This document shows positions 24,402 through 35,905 of a stretch of 64,000 bases of DNA, in pieces. The stretch spans positions 74,213,839 to 74,277,838 of the forward strand of contig OX344761.1 of the NCBI GenBank assembly GCA_947034895.1, written 5' to 3'. Both the position numbers and the translations under genes were made by a program. This DNA is from Rhytidiadelphus loreus (Eukaryota; Streptophyta; Bryopsida; Hypnales; Hylocomiaceae). Position 1 is the first letter of the stretch. Every line of letters starts with the position of its first letter. The notes beneath the pieces were generated by a model. That model saw nothing but the letters and a program-made list of their open reading frames with translations, was not told where the DNA came from and did not search any database.

Positions 24402-25009
24402 ATCTCAAAGAGAACGAGATGGCCGTGAAGTGTATTTACTCCTCTCAGGAGAAGACCCCTGATCACTTGCTTCTGCAGGATCGGAAGTTTGTTAAGCTCC
24501 TTCAGGTCCACAATACAGATGCTATACAACGCGCCATTGCTGAAGCTTCCGGCAAGTTTGCTAAGCAAATGAAGGCCCAGCTAGATTCTATTCTAGATGC
24601 AGATGATCTTGCAAGTGTGAAAGAGCTTATAAGGTCCAGGAAGATCAAGTCCTTGGTAGATATGTACTTAAAAAGTAAGGATGGTAAGGCAGCACTCCGC
24701 GACATGAACAAGGTAACCGGGAGACTTGATATTCTTCGTGACATCAAAGCTTGTATTAAAAACGAGGATGCAGAGGAGCTCAAACAGATCCGGCTCCAAA
24801 TCGACACTCTTACTAATGTACCTGGTGGTGGATTCGTCGATCTCATATCCGGCTACTTGGAGGCTAACAACATGCTCATGAACAACAAACTGTCGGTAGG
24901 AGATCTGGCTCTTATTCAAGACAAGCTTGCTAGTGGCGACACGTTCGGCTTAGGGGAGTCTTCCAAGACTTGGTTATCTCATATCACTGCAAACCTCCTG
25001 CGAGGCTAA
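24281..25009 (+). CDS. Unrecognised protein carried by the LTR retrotransposon
   Basis: I do not recognise this family. The frame is open from 24,215 to the TAA at 25,007 (264 codons). Candidate starts are 24,215, 24,281 (242 aa, used here because it follows the first possible acceptor) and 24,419 (196 aa, best start context GAGATGG and 17 bases after the strongest acceptor). The conserved-looking core starts at MAVKCIYSS and is predicted mostly helical and charged, with segments such as ADDLASVKELIRSRKIKSL and EDAEELKQIRLQIDTL. A glycine turn follows (NVPGGGFVDL), and the C-terminus is WLSHITANLLRG. There is no signal peptide, membrane span, zinc knuckle, D-S/T-G protease or polymerase motif, so Gag-Pol is unlikely. 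The TATA box, leader, intron and poly(A) signal look like a cellular gene captured on the sense strand. No inactivating change is seen. Confidence 0.72.
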   Translation: MAMRRTDVKVMDVVTRGTPPLINTLPGRGHRISPTATILADLKENEMAVKCIYSSQEKTPDHLLLQDRKFVKLLQVHNTDAIQRAIAEASGKFAKQMKAQLDSILDADDLASVKELIRSRKIKSLVDMYLKSKDGKAALRDMNKVTGRLDILRDIKACIKNEDAEELKQIRLQIDTLTNVPGGGFVDLISGYLEANNMLMNNKLSVGDLALIQDKLASGDTFGLGESSKTWLSHITANLLRG

Positions 25010-25149
25010 TAGAGAGTCATAGGTTCCATTGCTGTCAGAGCGATTGCTATCTCACGTACATTTTGTCAAGTAATGCAAATATCACTCTTCTTTCGTTTTA
25101 GACTTCGTGAACTATTTCACATTCCTCGATGTTGCTTTTGCACTCTAGG

Positions 25150-25155
25150 AATAAA
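25150..25155 (+). terminator. Polyadenylation signal of the carried gene
   Basis: AATAAA lies 140 bases after the stop codon, at the point where mixed-composition 3'-UTR gives way to AT-rich, T-run DNA. Cleavage is probably near 25,175. Confidence 0.6.
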
Positions 25156-25175
25156 GCTTGTGCCACTTTATTTTT

Positions 25176-28100
25176 TTATTTTATTTTATTTTTTATTTTT
25201 GTCTAAAAAAAAAAATCTATTTTTATGAATTTAAAAAAAATTTGATAAATGAAGAGTGATTTAGTTGAGAGAAGAATAATTAGAAATCCTTACTTTCATA
25301 TGTTATCTCAGTTAACTTGTCTTAAAACTAATTGTCTAAGGTTTATAGCTACGGCCTGATAGTTGAGCGACCTAATTGTCTATCATAAGCTTGAATCAAG
25401 TTGTCAAACTATAGTAAATGAAAGTTTTTGACATAAATTTCCAAAAGGATTTAAAACAATGAAGATTTACTTTAATTGGCTATAAACAAAAATCTAAGTT
25501 AAGTCTAAATGAGTGTAAAAGAGATAAATTGCCTCATAAAGGTTAGATTGAAAAATAAACCAATTGTCAAAGAGAGTTCAAGAATATGGAAAACATGATA
25601 AACAGTGTAATTAGACATGTTAAAAAAAAAAATTTAAATAAGAAAAGAAGTTAATAGGAGCAAATTGTTGGAGAATGCCCAATGATGCCTAAGATTAAAG
25701 TTGTTTGAAAAAAGGAAACAACAAATTATCTATGAGTTTGTTATGGTCTAAAATAGTTTCTAACAAAGATAAATTGTATTAGATCTCTTTCTAGCAGTTT
25801 TTTTAAAATAAAAAATAAAAAAATAAAAAATAAAAAATAAATTCTTGTCTTAATTTTAACGAGAAACAAATTGTTATTGAGTGGAAAAGTATTCCATGTG
25901 GTCAATGTGATGAGAGACTTTGTATCTTTAATGTTCACTTGTCTTTCTCTTAATTCAAAAGTCAAGGATCCTTCATGCAAATTGTCATGATTAGTAGAAA
26001 GAGAAGACAAATTATTGGATAAAATTCTTGAAAAAGAGTTAATTGCAGGGTGATTGATGGTAATTATGGAATCTAGATCATTCAAGAGCCTAAGAGAAGA
26101 TGAATTGTGCTAGTGCAAATTTTGATTAAGAGTGACTTTGTCCAATCAATTGCTTGAGTTTGATTGAATAAGAGGATAATTTGTTTGGAGTAATTTGTTA
26201 AATGGAGAAATGCTCAAAATTGTCAATTGCCGAGTGAAACAAGTTGATTTAAAAGTACACGGCATGTAGCAAGTAGTCTAAGTAAACCAAGTGTTAAAAG
26301 AATTTCATTGATATGTAGTAACTAGTATCAACAAAATGTGAGTGAGAACATGATAAATTAGCAATAAGACAAATTGATGCATACAGAAGCAAAGAAAGGA
26401 AGCAGATTAAACCAATCAGCAATTAAGGGTGAAGCAAGTGGGAGCCAATTGTTGAGTGTGAATTTCACTTAGAAAAGAACAATTAGGCTCCAAAGCCAAT
26501 AGAACCCGGATATAAAAGTTGGAATTGTAGTAATGAAAACCTTGTAGATTTGCCAATTTGTTAAATTAGATTGTGAGGCAATTTGCTGAGTGAACAAAGT
26601 GCTTGCAGATTTGGAAATTTGTTAAGAAATTGACAATTTGAATTATATACAACTAATCTTTTATTGTACAACGAGTAGGAGAGGACAGACAATTTGCCAA
26701 GAGAACAGAGAGACATCTAATTAATAATATTGTGATATCTACTTGGGGCAATGAAGTGGAAAGAAAATGAATCTTATTGAGTAAAACTGATTTTTTTTAT
26801 GAGTTGAGAGAACATGATAACAATATAAGAGAAAACGAATCTCAAACAATTTGCCAAAAGATATAAATAGTGTGAAAAAATCTCATTCCTTAGACAAACT
26901 GTCAAAATTGAGTGATTGAAAGACTAATTGCCGAGAGTTTAAGGAAATAAAATTTACAAGGAAACAAAATTGCTCCGTCAAATTGATCTTTTATTAGCCT
27001 ACTCCATAGGTTGTTATTATTGCAAGGAAGTGAGGATAGAGAAAATTGACAAATTGACAGTTATATGACAGAGAAGGTAGCTAGTACAAAACTTTTTATC
27101 CAACAATTTTCCAAGTGAGAATTAGTGTTCATATTTATGTGCAGCATAATTTTTATTTTATTTTTTAAAAGACTAAATTAATTGGAAATAATGAGTATCT
27201 TAAAAATAAATAAAAATAAGAAAGACTATTAGAATTCCGTGAGGGAAATTTTAAAAAAACAAACAAAAACATGATAAAGTTGAGTGATTCTTTGTAGTAA
27301 TTAGCTCTACAAAACTAATTGATTAATTGATTCAACTTTGAAGAGAGTTTTGATCATAAAATAGTAAATAGCAAATTGTTAGTGAAAGCAAAGTTCAGAG
27401 ATAAATGAACTCTAAGAGAAGGAGACAAATTGATAAACTAATTGAAGCTTGAGGAAGTTCGTTTGCCGAGAGTGTAACTTAAGGCTATTGAGAGAATCAA
27501 GGAATGATTTTTTGTGAGTAGTGAGACAAATTGACTGAAAGTAGGTTGAATAAGAGAGAAAATGAGCAGATGAGAGAAAATGAGTGCTGAATAAGGTGAC
27601 TGCTGTTGAATATTAAATGAGAGTGAGACAAATTGTTTAGTGAATAATATTATAGAAATCAAATAGCGTGAAAGTTGTCTTTGAGTGACTTACATGTTTC
27701 TAAGAACTTGTCAGATGGCACCTAAGGTGTAGCTTAAGGCGTATGCCCTTGCCTTGTATGAACTTCCATCTAATATTTTACAATAAATTGACGAAGAGCA
27801 GAAGAATAAGCTAGAGTTGGCAAGGATATGGGCATATTTACATTGTCTATGGGAACAACCCAATTTAGAGTGAGTCAAGCAAGTTGGCATGAAAACTAAT
27901 TCCAGGCAAGTTATTGACAAGATCTCAGTCCAAGTATAAATTGCTAGTTTGATGGTTCACGATTTATAGAACTTCTTGATTATTTTTGGAAGAAGCCAAC
28001 CACTGAAGTCAAAATTGGCCCTCACCAAAGCAACAAAGATTGAATTATTTGGAGATAAATTTAACACTACAATGAAACTTGAAGAATTCTCCTTATAACC

Positions 28101-28717
28101 TGGTGTATCTACACATTTCAAAAGATAGTAAATTGGATTTGCCTATAGGGATTGTGACAAATGCTCATTTTTGCCCTTGTAAGCGGTGTTACAAATATAC
28201 AAATGCTATACTGGATTTAGTTGAGTATAATGGCCATTTATTGAGGGATAATTTACCACGCCAAAGCAATGTGCAAAGACCTACTACTTATTCTATGAAA
28301 AATATAGCAATCATATCAAACCTATGTATCTCCAAGCAGCTATCTTTTGCAACTTTCAAGCTTATATGTGTTGGCAGCACAAGATCATTGTAAATATCAA
28401 GAAATTTAATCCTAATCGTCTTGAGTTTTATTAAATGTTGAAAAATTCAGCACAAAAGTACAAGATGGAATAGATTGGTGGAAATTATGGCGATTACACA
28501 CTTTAAGACAAGTATACTTAATAAAAGAATTCCTTGCATACGATTTGAGCTTGGCAGTATTTGTATGACTCCCCAAAGCAAGGAAATCCAAAACTTCTAC
28601 TTTGTGATCCAATAGTGCAAAGGGGCAATGAACAAAGTAGAGCAACAAAGTATTCAACATGAAGATTAAAGCTTGAACAAGAAGCTACACTCATATTATT
28701 GATGAGGGCGTCAATAA
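25176..28717 (+). other. Non-coding retrotransposon interior dense in GACAAATTG words
   Basis: No polyprotein remnant is visible. Variants of GACAAATTG(T/A)C and its complement recur every 50-120 bases (for example 25,866, 25,976, 26,368, 26,690, 26,850, 27,425, 27,526, 27,627). The same words occur in the LTRs. Small frames at 27,711 and 28,079 have no recognisable content. Confidence 0.6.
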
Positions 28718-28733
28718 GCTAAGTAGGGGGCTA
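28718..28733 (+). other. Putative polypurine tract
   Basis: AAGCTAAGTAGGGGGCTA directly precedes the 3' LTR; the purine run AAGTAGGGGG is short but in the expected place. Confidence 0.55.
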
Positions 28734-30150
28734 TGTAGTCTTGTGAAATTTTTATTTTTGAGAACTTGTAGAAAATAGTGTAAATAGAGTAAACTTGGCA
28801 ATTGGTTCCCACAATAGAGTAATAATATAGGCAAATTGATGGGTTAAAATGGATTTGTAAAGTCGCCAAGGAATTAGATTGCATGAGAGACAATATGACT
28901 TGGTACCTATGATTTGAAAGGTTGTCTTCAGTAGTAGAATATAGTCGGACAATTTGTCATTTCTTCTCCCCCTTTTGGGCTCTCTTTTTGGCAATCAACT
29001 TGTTTTGTATCGGTGTATTTCTTCAATGGAATTTTGAGCAATTTGCCTTGTGTAATTCTTATTTGTTTACATCTTTGGATCTAGTGATTGGACCAGTAGA
29101 TTGTATTAGTCGATTTGACTTGTGTGTACTGAGTACCAGTGATTGGGCCAGCCACCTATTGATCCAGTGATTGGATTTATTTGGTTTTGGATATTTGAAT
29201 AAGTGAGTGAAGTTAAGCAAATTGTCTATTGTGTTGTCGTGTACCAGTGATTGGGCCGGCCAACTAAACAATTCGTCTTTGAATTATTGAAAGTTCTTAT
29301 TGTATAATTTTGTCGATCTTGTGATAGGATTGTTGTGATAAAACAAATTGTCTTTGATTGGTTTGTGAGTTCATAATTGTGTGTTTATTAATCCAGTGAT
29401 TGGATTAATTTATTCTGGCAATTTGATTGAGTGTGTGAAGTTGAAAAATTTGTATGTTGCTGTGTACCAGTGATTGGACCAGCCATTCTTTCAAAGTGTT
29501 TTCAAATATTGGAGAATCTTTCCGTGTAATTGTGCCAGCCTTGTGGTTGATTAGTTGTGATAAATCAATTTGTCTTGTATCAATTTTGTGAGCATATGAT
29601 TGTGAGAGTATTGACTTAGTGATCAAAACTTTGTGAGATACAACAATTTGTCTTTTACCAAAATCAAAAGATTGCGATTGTGCATTTACTTATCCATTGA
29701 TTGGGAATTGGAGTTGACTTATCAAATTGTCAATTTGAGATGGTGATTGAATATCTTTGGGATGAATCTTATCACATAAGTAAGTGTGATGAATTGGCAT
29801 TGTGTTCTTGACAAATTGACAAGGTACTGGAGGACCAGCGGATGTTGATTCAAATTCTTTCATCATGCAAATTGCCAATCAATTAGTGGATCAGGGAGTT
29901 GTTCAATTTCATTTATAAGGTATATATGATCAATTGACCATGAAGCAATTTCTAGTTTGGAATTGTATATAGAGAATCGATAAGATATTGATAAATTGCC
30001 AATAGATTATATAAGTATATTTTTCATTTTTTCTATAAGATACAAGTGACTTTAGCTACTAATACGTTAGACTATTTGACTATTCCCAAGTTTGGAACCC
30101 CTATACTTAGTCTTGGGGTTTTTGTGAGATGAACAAAAACTTAGACTACA
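28734..30150 (+). repeat. 3' LTR
   Basis: Same 1,417-bp sequence as the 5' LTR by visual comparison, ending GACTACA and followed by the target duplication ATGAG. Confidence 0.95.
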
Positions 30151-30587
30151 ATGAGTCTATGGCACATTTTAATTGACCCAAGCCAAGTCTAGGTTGCCCT
30201 AGAAATAAGCTAGAAGCTAGAAACAAGTGGAGCTAGATGGAAGTTAAAGGCACAACAAACTTAGTAAAAAAGACTTTCAATTTCTTAGAAGCAAGCCCAT
30301 GAACTAGACACTACAGTCATATTATCTTACTTGCTTCTAAGCAATTGAAAAATCTCTCAAATTAGAACTACAAGTGCAAATGGAGAAATGAGAGAATAAT
30401 GAATTGATTTAACATTTGGAGGAGTATAGCAATAGAAGAAGATTAGAGGAAATGTGAAGAGATACCAATTAGCCATAGAGAAGTTAGATTGACAATCATT
30501 GACTTTTAGAAAATCCTAGGCAGGTAGGAGGGACATCCTAAACCCCTGAGCGCCCAGACCAAGTTCGATGAAATCCAAACCATTTCA
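30151..30587. other. Short unassigned segment
   Basis: AT-rich DNA continuing the target of the LTR retrotransposon. No gene seen. Confidence 0.4.
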
Positions 30588-31548
30588 CACTAGTAGAAAA
30601 TTCAATGACCAAATTAACAAAAATTTAACAGAAAAGTGTTGATTTTTTTTATTAATTTGGACGTGTTAATTTAGTAACTTGTTAATTTGGGTACTACATT
30701 TTTCCTTTAAAAATTAATTTTTTTCTACATTAGACCAATGAAAAGCTGCCACGTGGCAGTGCCACATGGCACTACCACGCAAGCAGCCCGCCACATAGGC
30801 GGCCACACATACACATGCATGTGTGTAGATTTTTAAAAAATTTATCTAGTTAAAGTGTTTTTCTTTCTTTTTTTTTTATTAAAGACAGCAGATTTCAAAG
30901 GCCATTTAAGCATATCAAAACAACTTTTTTTTTAAACTTTGAACTAAGAAAAGTTTCTATATGCAAGTATCTTTCATCTCCAAAAATCCGTTTGCAATTT
31001 TAAGTCTCCAATCAAAAGTTATGACTAAATTTCAAGGAGGGTTTTTCATAATGTCAAAAAAAATTCAATGGAACTTCTCTCTGAAATTTAGTCATAACTT
31101 TTGATTGGAGACTTAAAATTGCAAACGGATTTTTGGAGATGAAAGATACTTGTATATATCAACTTTTCTTAGTTCAAAGTTTTAAGAAAAAAGTTGTTTT
31201 GCTATGCCTAAATGGTCTTTGAAGTCTGCTGACTTTGAAAATTACCAAATTAGGAATGATTTATTTATTTTTTCCAAAAACAAACTATTTATAAAATACT
31301 AACTATGATAATTTACACATTTTTTCAAATAAAAAAATGTACTTGAGAATTTTCTTAGTCAAAATTAAAAAAAAGTGTTGATTTTTTGTTAATTTAAAAA
31401 TGCAGTACCCAAATTAATATAAAAATTTGTTGATTTGGGCAGTTTTTACGAAAATCAACAAAAAATTGTGAAAATGGACGATGCAGTACCCAAATCAACA
31501 AAAATTTGTTCATGTTTTGTTAAGTTTGGCATTGTTTTTCTACTAGTG
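30588..31548. mobile_element. CACTA-type non-autonomous element, 961 bp
   Basis: CACTAGTAGAAAA at the left and TTTTTCTACTAGTG at the right, with the 3-bp target duplication TCA on both sides. It shares its termini, subterminal AAATCAACAAAAA words and a central hairpin with the larger element at 15,879-19,032, so it is a smaller family member. No transposase. Confidence 0.9.
30881..31236. repeat. Long imperfect hairpin in CACTA element (B)
   Basis: Arms 30,881-31,040 and 31,071-31,236 are inverted copies with a loop of about 30 bp. For instance, AATCCGTTTGCAATTTTAAG pairs with CTTAAAATTGCAAACGGATT. A transcript would form a long near-duplex. Confidence 0.92.
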
Positions 31549-32299
31549 TCAACTTCAATCAGCTCAAGCTTTCTCTTAAAAAGAGATTCACATAATCTAG
31601 CTGTAGTACCAATCGGTAGTCAAGAGAGACCTGGAGGTATAGAGAAAAAGACGCATCTTTTGACCGTACTACTCAAAAGATTATAGTAGTCAAACAAGAA
31701 TGTTTTTCAAAATGGAGAGGCCAGATTTTGGCCTCTGGGTGCTCAAGGCTTAAATAAGACCCTTTCTATTAATTCCATAGAAAACATAAACTAAATAGGA
31801 CTCAACAAATCATAGAAAGTACTAGACAAGACAAAGGCCCCTCTCATCATGTCATCATACCATCTACATCCATTAAATCAATACTTTAACTTCACAAATA
31901 TATAGAAAATCTTTGCAAAGATTTTATCTATAAATCAAATCCAAGGTGCTTGAGTGAATTCATCCTAAAGAGGTTGTAAACCTAATCTCTCCCCGTGATA
32001 AATCCAACATCGGAATGTTAGTAAGTAGTAGACTAGGTGTCCAAGGTTCACAATAACATGTTATAGCAATCACAAAAAATAAATCAACCAAACAAAGCTC
32101 AAACCTACACATAACAACAAATCAAATCAAAGTTTAACACAATGTGCATGATAGAAGACATGTGTTGACGCCATCCCTAGTCCTCACTCCAAGCATTCAT
32201 AGTCACTTCCAAAACTTGAAAAGAGCCAACCAACAAAAAAAATTGTGAGGGCTCAAAACTAGTTTCAATCCATTATATATTGGTCATAGCTTAGGCTAG
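31549..32299. other. Unassigned AT-rich segment
   Basis: No gene or repeat border recognised between the CACTA element and the second giant LTR. Confidence 0.4.
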
Positions 32300-35200
32300 T
32301 GTGGGTGCTTATTTACCCACCTTTGATAAATAGGCAAACAAAATCAGGTTCTAGTTCTACGGTAACCTTCTATCCTAGTGGGTGCCTAAAGTCGGTCCAT
32401 TGTGCCTTCCAAGCAATGGATCTTTGCTAATACCCTATGGTTGTTTTTCTAATTGTGTCCCTTTAGAGGACGGAGGTTAGTTGCTTCCTATACTAATGGT
32501 TATGCTATGGGGGTTCTATGCTTAGGGTTCTATAGGTCTATCCTATACTTTTAAGGTAGGAGGCCATCTTATGTCATTTCTAAAAACCTAAAACTCGCCT
32601 AGTTTGGACACTTTGGTGAGAAGCTATGGGCGGATGAAGTTCTAGCCAAGCGGCAATCTAAACTTCATCCACATTTTCCTAGAGGTTCCTAATTTCAAAT
32701 GAAGGCAAGATTTGATCTACAGACCTGAATTCCTATGATCTATCTAGGTACCAAGTTTTGACTTGGATGGATGAGAACTCCAAAAGTTCATCCATTATTG
32801 GTTCTAAACTTCATCCACCTATATCTTTTGCGTTGTGACTCTGATTTCTATGTATGTTATGCTTTTGGAAATCTCTCAATACCTACTCTAAGTTTCCTCA
32901 CTCACATCTAGCCTGACCTATACCCTCTTGGTACCTAGCTCTCGGCCCTACCTAATACTTGGCATTTGACGGGCAGGTTTAGGGGGAAAAAGTCTAAGGT
33001 CTTACCCAAGCGTGGAGATCCATGATCAAGTTGGTCAAGTCCCCCTATTCTGCCATTGGAAGTCGCATGTATGGCTCAATGGTCAAGTCCTCCATGATAG
33101 TCAATCTTTATAGTTGCGAAAGAAGGGGCGGTTTTTCCTTAACTTTCCCTATTTTCTTTCTGCCTCATCTTTTTCTTTCTCCTCTACTAACGTTCATCCT
33201 ATTTAAGCCCCCCCCTTAATGGCTCTTATGCTAACTCCTTACGCTAATTCTTACACTAACAATTTACCCCGTGTGGGGGTTCACCTCCCTCCCTCCCTTA
33301 CGTTCCTAATGTGTGCGGCCTTTTAGTTCCTATGTTGACTAATCCTATGTACTTTAATGGCCCCTAAGATTTCTCCTAATCCCCTCTCCTACTTAGTACT
33401 CTTCTCTTCCTTCCCTCATCATTTTTGTTATGGCAAGAGATGGGTGAGGTTGTGGTCTTGAGCCGACGCGAGTTTCTCCCTCTCCTCTCTCCCCCTTTCG
33501 TCTTCATAGATATTCCGGTGTGGCGACGAAGTGGAGCGTTGCGGCATGACCACTTGTGGTTTGTATAGGCCAAGTGGGATTAGTGTGTCGATGCCTTACT
33601 TTGTTGTGATTCCTTTCTTCCTTCCTCACACATGTTGGACTTTCGAGCTCCCTTTTCTAATGATTGGACTTCCCTGGACTTCCTTCAAATTTCTAGACTC
33701 CCTGGACTCCCCAGCCTTTTGATACCCTGGCTCCTTAGACTTCCTTCTAATTTCTGAATTTCCTAGACTCCTCGGTGCCTCGATACCTTAGTTCTCTGAC
33801 CCTCTAGCTCTCCAACACCCGCCAGGTTGCCGGTCGGACTCCAATATTGGTGGCTGGTAGAGGGGCTCTAGTGTTGTCTGTCAGTACTGGCTCCGGTACT
33901 AGCTGTTGGTGCTTGACTCCTTTGATATTGGTCGATGTTGGAGCCGATACACCTGCTGGACTGGTGTTGGCTGGCCTTACTTGTTTCTTTTTCTATTACT
34001 AGCTCTTGGATTTCCTAATCCCCACCCTGGTAATACTTTCTTTTGGAAAAACGGGAGGGGGGGGTTGACTTGCACACTTTTTGGATACTAAACCTTCAAG
34101 TTGGGTTTAACACCAACTCTAAGACCTTTTGACCCTTTGGAGGGTTCAAAGCTCCGCCGTTCAACCACTTTAACACACTCTAAGACCAATTGAGTTCAAA
34201 GTTTCATCATGAGGGCTAAGATGGGGACACCCTTTCCACCAAGAGTACCCTCACAAGGTCACAATTAGCTAGGGACAATCTCTCACTCCAATCAAAGCAC
34301 ACTAGAGGCCCCCCAAAGCAGCATCGCTAAGGTATGGGGGGGGGACTCTAGGATTAGTACAACCTTTCCTACAACACTTCCAAGAGTCACTACTCAAGCA
34401 ACTATCACCACGATGGAGGTAAAATGGATACCCCTCAAGAATGGGACCCACCAAGGTTCAGACAACAAGCAATATCACTACAATGGAGGTAAGGGACTAC
34501 CTCTCTAAGGTGGGACCCAAGCAAGATCACAACCTCAAACATCAAGCACCAAAAACCAACAAGAGACCCCAAAATAGGGGCTCTAAAGCACCGTTGCGAA
34601 TTTCTTGGCTAAAATGCCAAAAACACCAACATAAATTGGACCAATGGACCCAACAACACTTGAAGGGGATAGTTTTGCGAAGAAGGTGGGGCCCCTTTTA
34701 TACTCTCCTAGGGCTCCATCTTACCCTCTTTTTTTACCTAGGTAATCTTATCAACTTAGATTTTCTCCTAATCTTCTAGGATTCTCATCCTAACCTCAAG
34801 GATTCGTCCTTATCTTCAAAAGTTTGACCGTCTTAGGATCACATTGGTCCAAATCTACAACTTTTGGAGTTCAACTCCAAATAACAAACAAATTGCGCCA
34901 TTGGCTTCAAAAGGTCATTTTTAGCCTTGAAAACCCCTTACCTCCTATTTCCCTTGCAAAAAATCCCATCAATAATCAGCACCAACTAGAGTCAAATAAA
35001 GGATAAAAAATCTAACTTTTGGTGACTACCTTTTCTGACCAAGGCAACTACCTAGGATCTTTGGGAAGGATCTAGGGAGTAAGAAAAGACTCCTTGACAA
35101 CTTCATTTCAACTTCGTGTGCTCTCGGGGCGCCGGTCAACTCCACGAAAATCCCGCCGTAATTGATAATTGGAGGAATGTTGAGTGATTTGGCCACCTTC

Positions 35201-35905
35201 CGCTATCAAAATTGCTAACTTAATTTTTAGTGAGATTTTATTGCAACCCGGGAATTTCTTGCAAATTTCCGCTCATGGGTTTAAATGGTTGACCGTTTGG
35301 AAAGGGTATCTCTGCAAGTCAAAAAATTCTGAAATTTTATAGGGAACCTCTCATAGATATTTCCAAGGCATGTGCTAAATGTGGCATTATTTTTGCACAT
35401 GGTCGGTAGAAAGGTAAAAACTGACCCTCCTTGAATTATTGACAGTCAAGGAATCTTTCACATGTGAGGGAATCTTGGCAAAGGGACTTTGTTGTTGACT
35501 CCCTGACATACTCCAGATGAGGCTCCCTATTCTAAAGCACCATTCGGTGGCCGTAGATTCCTTCATGTGGCTTGTCTTGAAAAAATGACACATGCATGTT
35601 AACAATTGAGGTTCTTAATATTTCATTGATGGCATGGAGAAACTAGAACCTATCTTTGGAGATCTATGTAAAGCACCTTCTAATCTCATGGGACCAATTT
35701 AGCCAATTATGATCACATGCACTAGATTTTAGGCTATTTTGGGTAGGTTCCCTAACATTTATGACCAAAAGCTATATTGGCATGTGACATGCCTATTTTG
35801 GTTCTACACTTTTTGGAGAAGAGATTGTATAATATTATGTCCTAAATTGCAACAATCTAAAACAAAGAAAACTATGAGTTCCAAGTGACGAATTGGGAGC
35901 TCACA
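32300..35905 (+). mobile_element. Giant solo LTR (copy 2), 3.6 kb
   Basis: TGTGGGTGCTTATTTA...GAGCTCACA with a perfect 5-bp target duplication GCTAG (32,295-32,299 and 35,906-35,910). It is collinear with copy 1: GCAATGGAT, a TTCATCCAC passage, a pyrimidine-rich tract, CAAAGCTCCGC, a TATA box, and TTTTAGTGAGATTTTA near the 3' end. No internal domain, no second LTR and no coding frame, so it is most simply a solo LTR left by recombination. Confidence 0.78.
34696..34703 (+). promoter_or_regulatory. Putative LTR TATA box, copy 2
   Basis: TTTTATAC then TCTCCTAGGG, at the place matching 15,792 in copy 1. About 2.4 kb of upstream sequence would be U3. Confidence 0.5.

Larger units (their letters stand above)
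20340..30150 (+). mobile_element. LTR retrotransposon carrying a non-retroviral gene, 9.8 kb
   Basis: Two 1,417-bp LTRs (20,340-21,756 and 28,734-30,150) both begin TGTAGTC and end GACTACA. The element is flanked by a perfect 5-bp target duplication ATGAG (20,335-20,339 and 30,151-30,155). A primer binding site follows the 5' LTR, and a short purine tract precedes the 3' LTR. The LTRs looked identical everywhere I compared them, so the insertion is young. The internal 6.98 kb lacks any protease, reverse transcriptase, RNase H, integrase or CCHC Gag motif that I could find. It does carry a gene-like unit at about 23,616-25,175. The tRNA-Asp-type primer site suggests an Athila/Tat-like Ty3 lineage. 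It would depend on an autonomous relative for mobility. Confidence 0.93.

Noticed and set aside
24215..25009. Interpretation as a retrotransposon Gag
   Set aside because: No zinc knuckle, no Ty3-type capsid motif that I recognise, and a cellular-style promoter, leader and poly(A) arrangement. It is kept as an open alternative, not the call.
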